A DNA stretch of 64,000 nt from CAMPJM01 sp964440915 (GTDB taxonomy: Bacteria > Bacteroidota > Bacteroidia > Cytophagales > Cyclobacteriaceae): contig CAYTTV010000012.1 of assembly GCA_964440915.1 (NCBI GenBank), forward strand, positions 15,154-79,153, given 5' to 3'. Numbering within the stretch: position 1 is the stretch's first letter; every line of letters begins with the position of its first letter. Position numbers and translations under genes: made by a program. The notes beneath the pieces are model-generated. The model saw nothing but the letters and a program-made list of their open reading frames with translations, searched no databases and was not told the origin of the DNA. This document shows positions 16,807-25,865 of the stretch, piece by piece.

Positions 16807-18258
16807 ATGTATGTAAAAAGGAACTCTGTGTGGTTGTTGGTATTTTTCATTTTTCTGTCCCATTTTGTGGTAGCACAGGAAATCACTATTACGGAAGGAC
16901 CAGGAGAGATATCGCTGAATGAAGCATTTACTATTACCGTTACCATAAAAAATGAACGCCTTTCCGAGTATGATGGCTTCCCTGAAATTCCAGGATTGTC
17001 CAAGCGGGGTACATCCTCTTCCAGCTCTACCAATATTGTCAATGGACAGGTTTCCTCTACGCAAAGCATTACTCAGAATTATGTCGCTTCACAGGAAGGG
17101 ACATATGTACTGAAACCTTTTACAATGACGGTTAATGGCCGTCAAGCATCATCACCAGGCAAAACCATTAAGGTAGGTCCTCCCCGTCAGCGCAACAACA
17201 ATGCTTATGATCCCTTTAGCGCAGATCCTTTTGATGACTTTTTCGGAAGGAGAAGTGCCCCTCAAGAATTTATAAATGTCGAAGCAGATGCTTTTTTGGC
17301 ACTTTCTACCAATAAAGATGAAGTCTATATTGGAGAAGGCGTCACCGCAACACTAGCCTTTTATGTGGGAAGGACCAACAGGGCGCAATTGCAATTTTAC
17401 GATTTGGGGAGCCAATTGGCTGAAATATTGAAAAAGATAAGGCCGGCAAATTCCTGGGAAGAAAACTTTGAAATAGAAAGTATTAATGTTGTGCCTGTCA
17501 CGATAGACGGCAAGCCATACGATCAATATAAAATTTACCAAGCAACGTTCTATCCCCTCAACCTTGAGCCCATAAAATTTCCTTCAGTAGGCCTCAAATT
17601 GATCCAATATCAAGTGGCGAGGAATCCATCTTTTTTTGGCAGGAACAGAAAGGAGGATTACAAAACTTTTTATACAAAAGCCAAGACCATCAAGGTGAAG
17701 GATCTACCGCCACATCCTTTGAAGAACCAAATAGCTGTGGGAGAATACACATTATCCGAACAAATTGAGCAGGAAGAAATCAATACAGGTCAAGGGTTTA
17801 ACTATAGCATGACAATCAAAGGTGAAGGGAATATATCGGCGATCAATAAGCCGGCAGTACCCAATTATGCCGACATAGAAATTTATGATCCTAATGTTTC
17901 CATGAATATCAAAAGGGCCAATGGAAAAGTGACAGGGGAAAAGGTTTTTAAGTATTATGCCATTCCAAAGGAGCCCGATACATATACACTCGGCGATTAC
18001 TTCTCGTGGATATTTTTTGACCCCAGAAAGGAACAATACGATACGCTCAAATCTGCCGTTACTTTGAATGTAACGGGGGAAAGTATGAAAAATGAGTATA
18101 TTTCTGCAAATCGAGAAAGTAAGAGTTTTTATGATAGCTTCTCCTCCAAAAGCAATCGGTTGAGCAGCAGGGCAGCGATAGAAACCACAAAGATTATTGC
18201 CAACCTATTGATTGTTGCTATGATGGGCCTTACAGCCTATGTTATTTTCAAAAAGTGA
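16807..18258 (+). CDS. batD: BatD family protein
   Basis: 483 residues. A signal peptide (cleavage after VVAQ, about residue 23) is followed by Ig-like beta domains, including the family's N-terminal pattern ITITEGPGEISLNEAF and NGQVSSTQSITQNYVASQEGTY, and there is one C-terminal membrane helix (IIANLLIVAMMGLTAYVIF). BatD is part of the Bat aerotolerance set described in Bacteroides and Leptospira, usually next to batA, batB, batC and a MoxR ATPase. None of those genes is adjacent here, so this may be an extra or separated copy. Molecular function is unknown. Confidence 0.87.
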   Translation: MYVKRNSVWLLVFFIFLSHFVVAQEITITEGPGEISLNEAFTITVTIKNERLSEYDGFPEIPGLSKRGTSSSSSTNIVNGQVSSTQSITQNYVASQEGTYVLKPFTMTVNGRQASSPGKTIKVGPPRQRNNNAYDPFSADPFDDFFGRRSAPQEFINVEADAFLALSTNKDEVYIGEGVTATLAFYVGRTNRAQLQFYDLGSQLAEILKKIRPANSWEENFEIESINVVPVTIDGKPYDQYKIYQATFYPLNLEPIKFPSVGLKLIQYQVARNPSFFGRNRKEDYKTFYTKAKTIKVKDLPPHPLKNQIAVGEYTLSEQIEQEEINTGQGFNYSMTIKGEGNISAINKPAVPNYADIEIYDPNVSMNIKRANGKVTGEKVFKYYAIPKEPDTYTLGDYFSWIFFDPRKEQYDTLKSAVTLNVTGESMKNEYISANRESKSFYDSFSSKSNRLSSRAAIETTKIIANLLIVAMMGLTAYVIFKK

Positions 18259-18418
18259 GGATAGGGACAACTTTTATTATATTTTTGTATTTGTCTGCCT
18301 ACAGCGGTATGTTGCTAAGCCTTTCTTCTTATTGCCTTATTGAAGACGAGCAAGAAGAAAATTTAGTGGGCTGTCTACGAGGTATATTATTTTCATAAGA
18401 GCAAAAGATTAGAAAAGG

Positions 18419-19498
18419 ATGGGAAACTCCTTCGGAAAGGTTTTTACAGTAACGACTTTTGGCGAATCTCATGGGAAAGCCATAGGGGCTGTGGTGGATG
18501 GCTGCCCAGCAGGTATTGCTATAGATGAAGCTACAATTCAGGTCGAGTTGGATAGGCGCAAGCCAGGTCAGTCGAAGATCACTACACAGCGCAAAGAAGC
18601 AGATCAAGTAGAAATACTTTCTGGGGTATTTGATGGGAAAACCACAGGCACGCCCATAAGTCTTCTGATTTGGAATGCCGATGCCAAAAGTAAAGACTAC
18701 AGCCATATTGCAGACAAATATCGCCCCTCACATGCCGATTATACCTATCAGCAGAAATATGGCCATAGAGATTACCGCGGAGGAGGAAGGAGCTCAGCCC
18801 GGGAAACAGCCGCAAGAGTAGCTGCTGGCAGTATTGCAAAACAGTTTTTGAAGCAATTGGGCATAGAATTTCGTGCCTATGTTTCCCAAGTAGGCCCTAT
18901 AAAGCTAGAAAAGGACTATACGCAACTTGACTTATCGCTGATAGATAGCAACATTGTGCGTTGTCCTGATGAAAAAATAGCAGAAGAAATGATTGCCTAT
19001 ATCGACGATACCAGAAAAAAAAGAGACACTACGGGAGGCATTGTGACTGGTGTTATCCAAGGCCTGCCTGTAGGTTTGGGCGAGCCAGTGTTTGATCGGT
19101 TGCATGCAGATTTGGGGAAAGCAATGCTTTCTATCAACGCCGTGAAAGGCTTTGAATACGGAAGTGGCTTTGCAGGTGTTGAAATGTATGGTTCACAACA
19201 TAATGATGTTTTTAAGAATTCAGAAGGAAAGATACAAACCTTGACCAATCATTCTGGTGGAATACAAGGAGGCATTTCGAATGGTGAAGACATATATTTT
19301 AGGGTAGCTTTTAAACCTGTTGCGACTATTATGCAAGATCAGGAAAGTGTGGACCAGGAGGGTAATGCAGTTACTGTATCAGGCAAAGGACGGCATGACC
19401 CCTGTGTAGTACCCAGAGCTGTACCCATTGTAGAGGCCATGGCTGCACTTGTCATCATAGATCATTACCTTTTACAGAATGCCTATAAAGCCAATTGA
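18419..19498 (+). CDS. aroC: Chorismate synthase
   Basis: 359 residues. It converts 5-enolpyruvylshikimate-3-phosphate to chorismate with reduced FMN, the last common step of aromatic amino acid synthesis. Clear motifs: [19 protein letters not shown] at the N-terminus, [36 protein letters not shown], and the C-terminal [18 protein letters not shown]. Length is typical. The ATG at 18419 gives the canonical [19 protein letters not shown] beginning. No other shikimate genes are nearby. Confidence 0.97.
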   Translation: MGNSFGKVFTVTTFGESHGKAIGAVVDGCPAGIAIDEATIQVELDRRKPGQSKITTQRKEADQVEILSGVFDGKTTGTPISLLIWNADAKSKDYSHIADKYRPSHADYTYQQKYGHRDYRGGGRSSARETAARVAAGSIAKQFLKQLGIEFRAYVSQVGPIKLEKDYTQLDLSLIDSNIVRCPDEKIAEEMIAYIDDTRKKRDTTGGIVTGVIQGLPVGLGEPVFDRLHADLGKAMLSINAVKGFEYGSGFAGVEMYGSQHNDVFKNSEGKIQTLTNHSGGIQGGISNGEDIYFRVAFKPVATIMQDQESVDQEGNAVTVSGKGRHDPCVVPRAVPIVEAMAALVIIDHYLLQNAYKAN

Positions 19499-19547
19499 AT
19501 AATGCCCATGAGTAGAAAGTGAACGATAATTAAAGGGAAAAAGCTGT

Positions 19548-20900
19548 ATGAAAAAAATACCTATACACCTCCAGATTATAATAGGCCTCATACTGGGTCT
19601 GCTTTTCGGTATTGTCTCCATACAGTTCCAATGGGATCCTTTCTTTACGATAAACTATATAAAACCTTTTGGCACTTTATTCATCAATTCGTTGAAAATG
19701 ATTGCGGCACCCTTGGTGCTGGCATCATTAATTGTAGGAGTGGCCAACATTGGTGATATATCCAGACTTTCTAGAATTGGAGGTAAAACTATATCCCTGT
19801 ATCTTATTACCACTGTGATAGCAGTTAGTCTTGGCCTCGTCATGGTGAATATCATTCAGCCAGGAAAACAACTGCCTCAGGAAACGAGAGAAAATCTAAT
19901 GTTGCTATATGGATCAGATGTAGAAAGCAGCACAAATGTTCTAGGAGAGCTTAAAAAGCAAGGCCCGTTACAGCCCTTGGTAGACATAGTGCCCGAAAAC
20001 ATTTTCGATGCAGCATCCGACAATGCTAACATGTTGCAAATCGTATTTTTTGCCCTTATCGTTGGGGTCGCTTTACTTCAGATTCCCAAGGAAAAGGGCA
20101 CGCCAGTAATACGGTTTTTTGATGGATTCAATGATGTCGTCATTAAAATAGTGGAGTACATCATGTTATTGGCTCCATATGGTGTTTTTGCCCTTATTGC
20201 TTCTCTTATTGTCGAGTTGGCGGGTGACGATCCTAGCAAAGCTTTTGAAATATTATATGCATTGCTATGGTATTCGCTTACGATTCTTATAGGCCTAGCC
20301 ATCATGATGTTGGTGGTGTATCCCTCTTTGTTCAAACTTTTTACAAAAGTCAAGTACGTTGATTTCTTTAAGGGGATACGACCTGCGCAACTTTTGGGCT
20401 TTAGCACCAGCTCGAGTTCTGCCACGCTGCCTGTTACCATGCGCCAGGTAGAGGAGGAATTGGGGGTGAGCGAAGAAATCAGTAGTTTTGTGCTGCCCTT
20501 AGGAGCAACGATAAACATGGACGGCACCAGCTTATATCAAAGTGTAGCCGCTGTATTTATAGCACAAGCATTGGGCCTTGATCTTTCTTTGGGTCAACAG
20601 CTTACAATCATTCTTACGGCAACATTGGCGTCTATAGGTTCAGCGGGTGTCCCAGGTGCTGGTGTGGTTATGCTTATTATAGTATTAGAGTCCATTGGTG
20701 TTCCGGTAGCAGGCATCGCCTTAATTATGGCACCAGATAGAATTTTGGATATGTGCAGGACTATGGTGAATATCACTGGCGACGCTGCAGTGTCAATAGT
20801 AGTGGCAAGTACAGAAGGGGAACTTCCTGAAGGATTAATCCGTAAAGGTAATCCAATAACGATGATGCCCGAAGAAGAAGAAAGTAGGCAGATGGAATAG
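19548..20900 (+). CDS. Dicarboxylate/amino acid:cation symporter (DAACS family)
   Basis: 450 residues with about eight membrane helices and the family's two re-entrant loop signatures, FSTSSSSATLPVTM and LGATINMDGTSLYQ, followed by the substrate and sodium-binding region near MVNITGDAAV. It imports glutamate, aspartate or C4-dicarboxylates with Na+ or H+; which substrate cannot be decided from sequence alone. It lies 49 bp after aroC and 31 bp before the NifU-like gene on the same strand. Confidence 0.93.
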   Translation: MKKIPIHLQIIIGLILGLLFGIVSIQFQWDPFFTINYIKPFGTLFINSLKMIAAPLVLASLIVGVANIGDISRLSRIGGKTISLYLITTVIAVSLGLVMVNIIQPGKQLPQETRENLMLLYGSDVESSTNVLGELKKQGPLQPLVDIVPENIFDAASDNANMLQIVFFALIVGVALLQIPKEKGTPVIRFFDGFNDVVIKIVEYIMLLAPYGVFALIASLIVELAGDDPSKAFEILYALLWYSLTILIGLAIMMLVVYPSLFKLFTKVKYVDFFKGIRPAQLLGFSTSSSSATLPVTMRQVEEELGVSEEISSFVLPLGATINMDGTSLYQSVAAVFIAQALGLDLSLGQQLTIILTATLASIGSAGVPGAGVVMLIIVLESIGVPVAGIALIMAPDRILDMCRTMVNITGDAAVSIVVASTEGELPEGLIRKGNPITMMPEEEESRQME

Positions 20901-20931
20901 TAGATTCCTCTTAAAAATTTTAAATAGATAG

Positions 20932-21686
20932 ATGATTATGGAAACATACAACAATACCGACGCTCCGAAAAGAGCAGTCAATTTATATCTGGAAGCTAAT
21001 CCAAATCCAAACTCATTGAAGTTTGTAGCCAATTACATGTTGGTACCAGAAGCAGAAAGCTTTGATTTCCCCGATCAAGCTGNNNNNNNNNNNNNNNNNN
21101 NNNNNNNNNNNNNNNNNNNNNNNNNNNNNNNNNNNNNNNNNNNNNNNNNNNNNNNNNNNNNNNNNNNNNNNNNNNNNNNNNNGCCAATTACATGTTGGTA
21201 CCAGAAGCAGAAAGCTTTGATTTCCCCGATCAAGCTGCGGCAGAACATGCCCCATTGGCATTAGAGTTGTTCAAGCTTGATTATGTAGAACGAGTATTCT
21301 TCATGAGCAATTTTGTAACTGTCACCAAAGCCGAGGATAAGGAATGGGAGGAGATCAAAGAACCGCTAAAAGCAATCATTAAGGAATATTTGGAAGCAGA
21401 TAAACCTTTGATAACAAAGTTTTCGGAAACCACTCAAGCAGCCATTGAGGAAACTGAAATTGAAAAGAGCATCAAAAACATTTTAGATGAATATGTGCGT
21501 CCGGCAGTAGAGCAAGATGGTGGCGCGATATCTTTCCACTCTTACAATGAAGGCGTGGTGAAAGTATTGTTACAAGGGTCGTGCAGTGGATGCCCATCTG
21601 CTACGGTCACACTTAAGGCTGGTATCGAAAACCTCCTGAAAAGGATGGTGCCAGAAGTGACGGCTGTGGAGGCAGAAGGCGTTTAA
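20932..21686 (+). CDS. NifU-family Fe-S cluster protein, interrupted by an assembly gap
   Basis: The 5' part (20932-21082, ATG at 20932 or 20938) and the 3' part (21183-21686) belong to one gene. The N-terminal part (NLYLEANPNPNSLKFVANYMLVP) is the NifU N-like scaffold domain, and the C-terminal part has the NifU domain with its cluster-binding CxxC (GSCSGCPSATVTLKAGIENLL). The 55 bp on each side of the 100-N gap are identical. Removing one copy and the gap (155 bases) leaves 600 bases, a continuous frame of 199 residues, the expected size. It carries or delivers Fe-S clusters in the cytoplasm. The gene is therefore probably intact in the organism. Confidence 0.9.
21083..21182. other. Scaffold gap of 100 N with a 55-bp duplicated flank
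   Basis: Exactly 100 N. Bases 21028-21082 before it and 21183-21237 after it are identical over 55 bp. This is what an unmerged k-mer overlap between two contigs looks like, so the true gap is most likely negative and no sequence is missing. Confidence 0.93.
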
Positions 21687-21724
21687 TTGCCGATACATTC
21701 ACAGGTTTCATGAAAGTATATCAG

Positions 21725-21757
21725 GAGGATGTCCATAAAGGTGGGCATCCTCTTTTT
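21725..21757 (+). terminator. Rho-independent terminator after the NifU-like gene
   Basis: GAGGATGTCC (21725-21734) pairs with GGGCATCCTC (21743-21752), a 10-bp stem with one G-T pair and an 8-base loop, followed by TTTTT. It lies about 40 bp after the stop at 21686. Confidence 0.82.
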
Positions 21758-21957
21758 GGTATGCCGTGCTTCAAACTTCCATCCTTGGCAATTCAACATT
21801 TAAAATTCAATGTGCTTCCCATGTAATATTTTTTTAAGTTTTGTTGTTTGCGTGCCGTTCATTTTTAAAAATACTGTATATTTATTGTTTTCAGCACAAA
21901 TAAAAAACCGCTCATTAACTGCTATAGTTGGGGCCAGCATTACTTGGGAAGTTTTGT

Positions 21958-24033
21958 ATGAACAAACATTGTCCTTTACTCTTTTTTATTTTCTTAATAG
22001 GCGTTTTTTCTTGCAGTCCTATGAAACAGGGCATTAAGAAGTATGAGCTGGGTCAGTATGATGTGGCTATCAACCATTTTGATAGGGCCATAGCCAAAGG
22101 TGATCCCATGCCGAAGGCCAATTTCTTGGCCGCTGAAGCTTACCGACTTTCAAACAGGATAGAAATGGCGGCATCTTATTATAAGGCTGCCTTGGCGCAA
22201 GGTGCAACGGAGGAGGAAGCACACTTTTACTACGCCTTTGCACTAAAGGCAAATGGACAGTACGATGCTGCACGAGCGCAATTAGAAGATTATATTGAGG
22301 TAGGGCAAGATAAGGCACTGTTGAGATGGGCCAGAAAGGAAATCAGGAATCTGCGCTATATCTCAGATTTGTTGGCCAAGGAGAGCTATTATGAAGTAGA
22401 GGATATACCAGAAATAAATACTGATGCAGCCGAATATGGCCCTGTATATAACAATGGCGAACTGTACTTTGCTTCAAACCGAGACGCCGATAAAATCTAT
22501 AAGGCCACGGGAACAGGTTTTACTGATATCTACAAAGTAAAAATGCAAGGGGCTAATATTTTGCCTGGCACGGAAGAAATGCTGAATGAGCTTATCAACA
22601 CAAGTAATATCAACGAAGGGAGTGTGACATTTTCTAGCGATGGCACTTTGATGATTTTTGCAAGAGGCAACAGCGGAAGAAGGAAAGGGACGATGGAAGT
22701 AAACCTTTACATGACACGCTATAGAAACGGCGAGTGGAGCAAGCCAGAATTGCTCAGCATAAACGATCCCAACTCATGGGATTCCACTCCTGCGTTCAGT
22801 CGTGATGGGCGTACGTTGTATTTTTCTTCCAATAGGCCAGGGGGATATGGAGGGATAGACCTGTACTCCGCCGTCATGGATGCTAATGGAAGGTTTGGTC
22901 AGGTACGCAACATGGGAAAGGATCTCAATACGGAAGGAGATGAGATGTTCCCATGGGTCTCTCCTGATGGGAAACTGTACTTTTCATCCTCAGGCCACCC
23001 AAGTTTAGGAGGATTGGATATTTTCGTGGCGGTACGTAAAGAAGGCCTTATTAATGTGGAGAATTTAGGTGTGCCGATCAATTCCCCACAGGATGATTTT
23101 GCCTTGATGTATGTCTCCCGAACTAAGGGCTTTTTCTCTTCCAACCGCAATGGAGGCAAAGGAGACGATGATTTATATGCCTTTACCGATAACTCTCCTG
23201 ACCAAAAGCAAGTGAATTACTACCTAACTGGGCTCACTGTAACAGTGAATGATTCTACCGGCCGAGAGATAGTATTGCCTGAGACGTTTGTAGAATTACT
23301 TGATCAAGAGGACAAACTTCTGGCGACAAGCAGTACGGCTGAAGATGGCAAATTCCTTTTTAAAGTAGAGCCAGAGAAAACATACTTCCTGACAGGTACA
23401 AAAGCAAACTATTTTACCACAAGAGAGCCATTTAATACTATAGGAAAAACTGTTTTAAAAGATACATTGACAGTACCTGAGACCGACGTAATCTTCAATA
23501 TAAAGCTTACGCTAGACCAGATTGTACTGGATAAGGCGATCGTGCTGGACAACATTTATTATGACCTTGACAGGGCCAATATCCGTGAAGATGCAGCAAA
23601 GGAGTTGGACAAACTGGTGAAGATACTAGAAGACAATCCAGAAATAAAGATCGAACTAAGTTCCCATACGGATAGCAGGGCGGATGATGACTATAACCTA
23701 AACTTATCCCAAAGGAGGGCAGATTCTGCTGTAGCTTATATTATCACCAAAGGGATAGACCAAAGCCGGATCAGGGCGAGGGGTTATGGAGAAAGCCAGC
23801 TCATTATAAAAGACGCTCAAACAGAAGAGGAGCATCAGGTGAACAGAAGGACAGAATTTAAGGTATATGAATACAATCCCAACACCCAAAGAATGGAAGA
23901 AATATCTTCTTCTCAGGGAATTTTACAAGAGGAGTTGGAAGAAACACAAGATGGAGACGAGCAAGATACGCAGGGAGGAGGGTCGGATAGGAGTATCGAT
24001 GATCTCATTGATTGGGATGATGGTGGATTGTAA
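21958..24033 (+). CDS. PorE-like outer-membrane lipoprotein: TPR, PD40 propeller, CarboxypepD_reg-like, OmpA
   Basis: About 691 residues from the ATG at 21958, chosen over the TTG at 21928 because it opens a lipoprotein signal (MNKHCPLLFFIFLIGVFSCSP, lipobox Cys19). Order: TPR units (to about residue 140), a PD40/WD40-type propeller with repeated YFSSNRPGGYGGIDLY and YFSSSGHPSLGGLDIF blades, a beta-sandwich regulatory-like domain, an OmpA peptidoglycan-binding domain (YYDLDRANIREDAAKELDKL, SHTDSRADDDYNLNLSQRRA), and an acidic tail. This is the architecture of the type IX secretion component PorE, though many Bacteroidota have several such paralogs, so PorE itself is not certain. No secretion genes flank it. 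Confidence 0.85.
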   Translation: MNKHCPLLFFIFLIGVFSCSPMKQGIKKYELGQYDVAINHFDRAIAKGDPMPKANFLAAEAYRLSNRIEMAASYYKAALAQGATEEEAHFYYAFALKANGQYDAARAQLEDYIEVGQDKALLRWARKEIRNLRYISDLLAKESYYEVEDIPEINTDAAEYGPVYNNGELYFASNRDADKIYKATGTGFTDIYKVKMQGANILPGTEEMLNELINTSNINEGSVTFSSDGTLMIFARGNSGRRKGTMEVNLYMTRYRNGEWSKPELLSINDPNSWDSTPAFSRDGRTLYFSSNRPGGYGGIDLYSAVMDANGRFGQVRNMGKDLNTEGDEMFPWVSPDGKLYFSSSGHPSLGGLDIFVAVRKEGLINVENLGVPINSPQDDFALMYVSRTKGFFSSNRNGGKGDDDLYAFTDNSPDQKQVNYYLTGLTVTVNDSTGREIVLPETFVELLDQEDKLLATSSTAEDGKFLFKVEPEKTYFLTGTKANYFTTREPFNTIGKTVLKDTLTVPETDVIFNIKLTLDQIVLDKAIVLDNIYYDLDRANIREDAAKELDKLVKILEDNPEIKIELSSHTDSRADDDYNLNLSQRRADSAVAYIITKGIDQSRIRARGYGESQLIIKDAQTEEEHQVNRRTEFKVYEYNPNTQRMEEISSSQGILQEELEETQDGDEQDTQGGGSDRSIDDLIDWDDGGL

Positions 24034-24054
24034 CCAAACATTTATAATTTCATT

Positions 24055-24085
24055 AAGCCTCTTAATTATGGGGGCTTTTTTTATT
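24055..24085 (+). terminator. Terminator after the PorE-like gene
   Basis: AAGCCTC (24055-24061) pairs with GGGGCTT (24071-24077, one G-T pair) around a 9-base loop, followed by a T-rich tract. It sits 22 bp after the stop at 24033 and just before purM. Confidence 0.72.
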
Positions 24086-24089
24086 TTTG
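24082..24089 (+). promoter_or_regulatory. Possible -7 element right before purM (leaderless transcript?)
   Basis: TATTTTTG matches TAnnTTTG and ends 4 bp before the ATG at 24094. If used, transcription would begin at or next to the start codon. It overlaps the T-tract of the upstream terminator, so chance is possible. Confidence 0.3.
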
Positions 24090-24093
24090 CATT

Positions 24094-25260
24094 ATGAATG
24101 AGAGATATATGCAGCGTGGCGTTTCTGCCAGCAAAGAAGATGTACATGCGGCCATCAAGAATATTGACAAAGGACTGTATCCCAATGCTTTTTGCAAAAT
24201 AGTGCCTGATTTTTTAGGAGGTGACGAAAGCTTCTGCAATATCATGCACGCCGATGGTGCGGGTACTAAGTCTTCCTTGGCTTATGCATATTGGAAAGAG
24301 ACGGGGGATCTTTCTGTATGGAAGGGCATTGCACAAGATGCGGTCGTCATGAATACCGACGACCTTTTGTGCGTGGGTGCCGTCGATAATATCCTTCTTT
24401 CCTCAACGATAGGCCGCAACAAGCATTTGATACCAGGCGAAGTACTTGCTGCGCTGATCAATGGTACTGAGGAAGTGCTGGAAATGCTCAGAGGTTATGG
24501 GGTGAATATAAGAAGTACAGGGGGTGAGACTGCAGACTTGGGCGACCTCGTGAGGACGATCGTAGTGGATAGTACCGTAACGGCGCGCATGCGGCGAGCG
24601 GATGTGATAACCAATGAAAAAATAGGCGCAGGAGATATTATTGTAGGGTTGGCCTCTTTTGGGCAGGCTTCTTATGAAGATTCATACAATGGTGGCATGG
24701 GCAGCAATGGGCTTACTTCTGCAAGACATGATGTTTTCAACAAATCGGTGCGAGAAAAATATCCCGAAACATTTGATCCAGCGGTACCAGAGGACCTGCT
24801 CTATACTGGCAAGTACAACCTGACAGATGCAGTTCCTGGACTAGAGGTAGACATGGGAAAGTTGGTGCTTTCACCCACACGGACTTATGCACCTGTAATT
24901 AAAAAGGTATTAGAAGACCTGCATCCACATATCCATGGGCTCATACATTGTAGCGGTGGTGCCCAAACAAAAGTGCTTCATTTTATTAATGATCTACACG
25001 TGATCAAAGATAATCTTTTCGATTTGCCACCATTGTTCAGAATTATTCAGGAAGAAAGCCAAAGTTCTTGGCAAGAAATGTACAAGGTGTTTAACATGGG
25101 CCATAGAATGGAAATCTACCTTGGCGAGGAATATGCAAAAGAGGTTATTGCCATTGCAGAATCGTTTGGCGTGGAAGCTAAAATAATTGGAAGGGTCACA
25201 GATGCCTCACAAAAGCAAGTGACTATTAAGAGCGCATTTGGAACTTTTACTTATAATTAA
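24094..25260 (+). CDS. purM: Phosphoribosylformylglycinamidine cyclo-ligase (AIR synthase)
   Basis: 388 residues, with AIR-synthase-related N- and C-terminal domains. It closes the imidazole ring in purine synthesis using ATP. Recognisable features: the ATP-binding region MHADGAGTKSSLAY, QDAVVMNTDDLLCVGA, STGGETADLGDLVRT, and GLIHCSGGAQTKVL in the C-terminal half. It belongs to the Bacteroidota-type PurM, about 390 residues and rather different from the E. coli form, so an AIR-synthase-related paralog is a lesser possibility. The 3' end overlaps the next gene by 23 bp. Confidence 0.9.
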   Translation: MNERYMQRGVSASKEDVHAAIKNIDKGLYPNAFCKIVPDFLGGDESFCNIMHADGAGTKSSLAYAYWKETGDLSVWKGIAQDAVVMNTDDLLCVGAVDNILLSSTIGRNKHLIPGEVLAALINGTEEVLEMLRGYGVNIRSTGGETADLGDLVRTIVVDSTVTARMRRADVITNEKIGAGDIIVGLASFGQASYEDSYNGGMGSNGLTSARHDVFNKSVREKYPETFDPAVPEDLLYTGKYNLTDAVPGLEVDMGKLVLSPTRTYAPVIKKVLEDLHPHIHGLIHCSGGAQTKVLHFINDLHVIKDNLFDLPPLFRIIQEESQSSWQEMYKVFNMGHRMEIYLGEEYAKEVIAIAESFGVEAKIIGRVTDASQKQVTIKSAFGTFTYN

Positions 25261-25798
25261 AACACAGATCGATATCACAATTAGACAAGAAAAGGTAGAC
25301 GACTACGAAGAGGTTTCCTCTCTTATAGGAAAAGCTTTTAAACCGATGGCTTTCAGCGACCATAAAGAACAGTTCTTAGTAGAGCGGTTAAGAAAGTCGA
25401 AAGCTTTTGTTCCCGAACTGTCTATTGTAGCCGAATCCGAAAACAAAATAATAGGCCATATCTTGCTGACAAAGGTGAAGATAAAGGATGGTAAAAACGA
25501 GTTTGTTTCGCTAGCACTTGCCCCTGTTTCAGTGCTTCCAGAGATGCAAGGCAAAGGAGTGGGAACAATGTTAATTAAACAAGCTCATCAAAAAGCATGC
25601 GAATTAGGATACAAATCAATAATGCTTCTCGGACACGAAAAATACTATCCAAAATTCGGGTACCAACGAGCTGACAGATATGGGATTATGTTGCCATTTG
25701 ATGCGCCCAAAGAAAATTGTATGGCAATTGAATTGACAAAAGGAGGACTTGATGGAGTAGGAGGTACGGTAGAGTATCCTAAAGAATTTTATAGTTGA
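25238..25798 (+). CDS. GNAT family N-acetyltransferase
   Basis: 186 residues. The acetyl-CoA-binding signature is visible as VLPEMQGKGVGTMLIKQA (motif A, with the Q-x-x-G-x-G pattern), followed by GYKSIMLLGHEKYYPKFGYQRA, typical of the YhbS-like subfamily. The substrate is unknown. The best start is a TTG at 25238 inside the last codons of purM (23-bp overlap), since no ATG occurs before the conserved TIRQEKVDDYEEV; the overlap suggests translational coupling, but the exact start is uncertain. Confidence 0.85.
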   Translation: MELLLIIKTQIDITIRQEKVDDYEEVSSLIGKAFKPMAFSDHKEQFLVERLRKSKAFVPELSIVAESENKIIGHILLTKVKIKDGKNEFVSLALAPVSVLPEMQGKGVGTMLIKQAHQKACELGYKSIMLLGHEKYYPKFGYQRADRYGIMLPFDAPKENCMAIELTKGGLDGVGGTVEYPKEFYS

Positions 25799-25865
25799 TA
25801 AACTATTTTATATTTACCCTTCGATTTTGTAAGCATACCTCTTAACCAACATTCTTGAAGGCTCA

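Noticed and set aside
18280..18287. TATTTTTG as the aroC promoter
   Set aside because: It matches TAnnTTTG, but lies over 130 bp before the start and has no -33 element, so chance is as likely.
20996..21264. Several open frames that run through the N gap
   Set aside because: They exist only because N codons do not stop translation; the duplicated flank explains them.
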